A stretch of DNA of 64,000 nucleotides from an uncultured Corynebacterium sp. (GTDB lineage Bacteria; Actinomycetota; Actinomycetes; Mycobacteriales; Mycobacteriaceae): assembly GCF_946221935.1 (NCBI RefSeq), contig NZ_CAMIGN010000004.1:74171-138170 (forward strand), in the 5' to 3' direction. Below the pieces are notes generated by a model. It saw only the letters and a list, made by a program, of their open reading frames with translations. It made no database searches and was not told the DNA's origin. Shown here piece after piece: positions 62,868 to 64,000 of the stretch; position 1 is the first letter of the stretch; the number at the start of each line of letters is the position of its first letter. The position numbers and the translations under genes were made by a program.

Positions 62868-64000
62868 TCTGGCGGCGGCGCAGTGCCAACAGGGCACCAC
62901 CCAAAGCCAGGGCGATCACAGACGCACCCAGCGTGATGGCCAGGCCGGATACACCGGTCACAGCCAGGCTGCCACCACGGGAACCGGACTCAGTACCCTG
63001 GGAAGCCATATCACCAGCACCGTTACCGGTGTTGCCAGCAGCGCCCTGGTTACCAGCAGCGCCCTTGTCAGCGCCCTTACCGGCACCCTGGTCGCCAGCC
63101 TTACCCGGCTTAGCACCCTTATCGGCACCCTTGCCTGGCTTGCCCGGCTTAACCTCACCCGGCTTGCCCGGAGCAGAGGAGCCAGCACCATCACCGTGGT
63201 TACCCAGCAGAGCACCAATCAAACCGGAGCCAACAATCGTGCCACCAATGATGGCACCGATCTTGTTCGGATCGTTCAGAGAACCGGACGGGCCACCGTT
63301 ATTATCTCCGGCCTTGCACTCTTCCTCAGTCGGAGCAGTGAAGCTCCACTTCTCAAGAGTCTTGCCCGCAACATCCTTAGCTTCAATGTTGATGGTCTGG
63401 CCGTACTCGTAGTAGTAACGACCATCAGCGCTTGGCTTGATCTCCTTGCCGTCGACAGTCACCACGTAGGTAACTCCCTCAGCCTCAGACACAGTTGCAT
63501 ACGGCGCCTCAGAGCACTTCGCCGGATCGTCTGCACCCGGGATCGTGTTGGTCACGGAAGGCTTACCAGCCTCACCCGGCTTGGACTCTGGGTCATTCGG
63601 ATCAGTCGGCTTACCGTCATTCTTAGAACCGGTGACCTCGTCACCATCATTGGTGCCATCACCATCAGAATCAGCCTTGGCCGGATCAGTCGGAGCACCG
63701 TTCTCACCGTCAGCAACCTTGTTGCCGTCCTTATCGAACGGGTTCTTAGAACCGTCTACCTCATCACCATCGTTAATGCCGTCACCATCGGAATCAGCCT
63801 TATTCGGATCAGTACCAAGCTCCTTCTCCTTATCATCAGGCAGGCCATCGTTGTCCGAATCCTTCGGCTCCTCAACCGGAACAGTCGGCTTTGACTCCGG
63901 GTCATTCGGATCGGTCGGAGCAAGGTTGCCGTCCTTGTCCTTGTTGGTGACCTCGTCACCATCATTGGTGCCATCACCATCAGAATCAGCCTTGGCCGGA
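62863..64000 (-). CDS. Cell-wall surface protein with TSP3 repeats and LAVTG sorting signal, 5' truncated
   Basis: About 379 codons visible; the frame is open to the window edge, so the N-terminus is missing. From the edge inward: at least three thrombospondin type-3-like calcium-binding units (DSDGDGTNDGDE, DSDGDGINDGDE, DSDNDGLPDD-type; nt about 63600-64000), a folded module with two cysteines (nt about 63310-63550), a Gly-rich region (IIGGTIVGSGLIGALLG), a Pro/Gly/Lys/Asp spacer, then LAVTG, a hydrophobic helix and RRRQS. LAxTG is the motif of class E sortases in actinobacteria. Likely an anchored adhesin or stalk protein. Confidence 0.88.
   Translation of the reverse strand, partial: PAKADSDGDGTNDGDEVTNKDKDGNLAPTDPNDPESKPTVPVEEPKDSDNDGLPDDKEKELGTDPNKADSDGDGINDGDEVDGSKNPFDKDGNKVADGENGAPTDPAKADSDGDGTNDGDEVTGSKNDGKPTDPNDPESKPGEAGKPSVTNTIPGADDPAKCSEAPYATVSEAEGVTYVVTVDGKEIKPSADGRYYYEYGQTINIEAKDVAGKTLEKWSFTAPTEEECKAGDNNGGPSGSLNDPNKIGAIIGGTIVGSGLIGALLGNHGDGAGSSAPGKPGEVKPGKPGKGADKGAKPGKAGDQGAGKGADKGAAGNQGAAGNTGNGAGDMASQGTESGSRGGSLAVTGVSGLAITLGASVIALALGGALLALRRRQS

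Overview
The window looks like a chromosomal segment of a Corynebacterium species. The evidence is the high-GC sequence, mycothiol-era arsenic genes, a LysC with an internal beta-subunit start, a class Ic aspartate aminotransferase, the murT-gatD pair, an LAVTG-sorted surface protein, and a gene order (leuA / lysC-asd / sigC-katA; aspT / dnaX / ybaB / recR / gatD-murT) that I recall as typical of C. glutamicum and its relatives. The species cannot be fixed from the sequence alone. A lipophilic or clinical-type Corynebacterium is a guess.

Layout. 1-3.1 kb: the end of a class A penicillin-binding protein, a metallophosphoesterase and tRNA-Pro. 3.1-11.6 kb: a tight, probably iron-regulated locus. 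It contains an SbnB-like dehydrogenase, a PLP decarboxylase, an SbnA-like synthase and a MATE exporter, followed by a lipoprotein/FecCD/ATPase ABC importer. A DtxR-like box precedes each half. No NRPS or NIS siderophore synthetase is present, so this may be a small diaminopropionate-derived metallophore system. 11.8-18.8 kb: mrpA-C-D-E-F-G cation/proton antiporter. 18.9-24.6 kb: peroxide and haem genes (ohr, katA, sigC, an SDR epimerase, hemH). 24.6-30.3 kb: aspartate-family and leucine biosynthesis (asd, lysC, leuA with a leader-peptide attenuator). 30.4-43 kb: an exonuclease-like protein, arsC-acr3/arsR with three operators, murT-gatD, recR-ybaB-dnaX, a SUFU-like gene and aspT. 43-50 kb: corA, the SRP RNA, tRNA-Ser, a crotonase, gluQRS, an AbiEi/DUF559-like protein and an unusual tgt. 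50-64 kb: an MMPL transporter, tRNAs, tadA with its partner, tyrA, a beta-lactamase-like protein, a trypsin-like protease, an acyltransferase-like membrane protein, an aromatic aminotransferase and a TSP3-repeat surface protein.

Three signals are not explained by ordinary genes. (1) Five intergenic elements of exactly 111 bp have covarying inverted ends and a conserved 20-codon reading frame. (2) The short motif GGCGTCA followed by an A-rich tract recurs about 25 times on both strands and in many reading contexts, but is absent from the metallophore locus. (3) Many genes have a -10 hexamer only 6-8 nt before the start codon, which indicates frequent leaderless transcription. Several housekeeping proteins (Tgt, HemH, RecR) also carry unusual low-complexity insertions, and Tgt and MurT have lost zinc-ligand cysteines. 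All counts and consensus statements are by eye.
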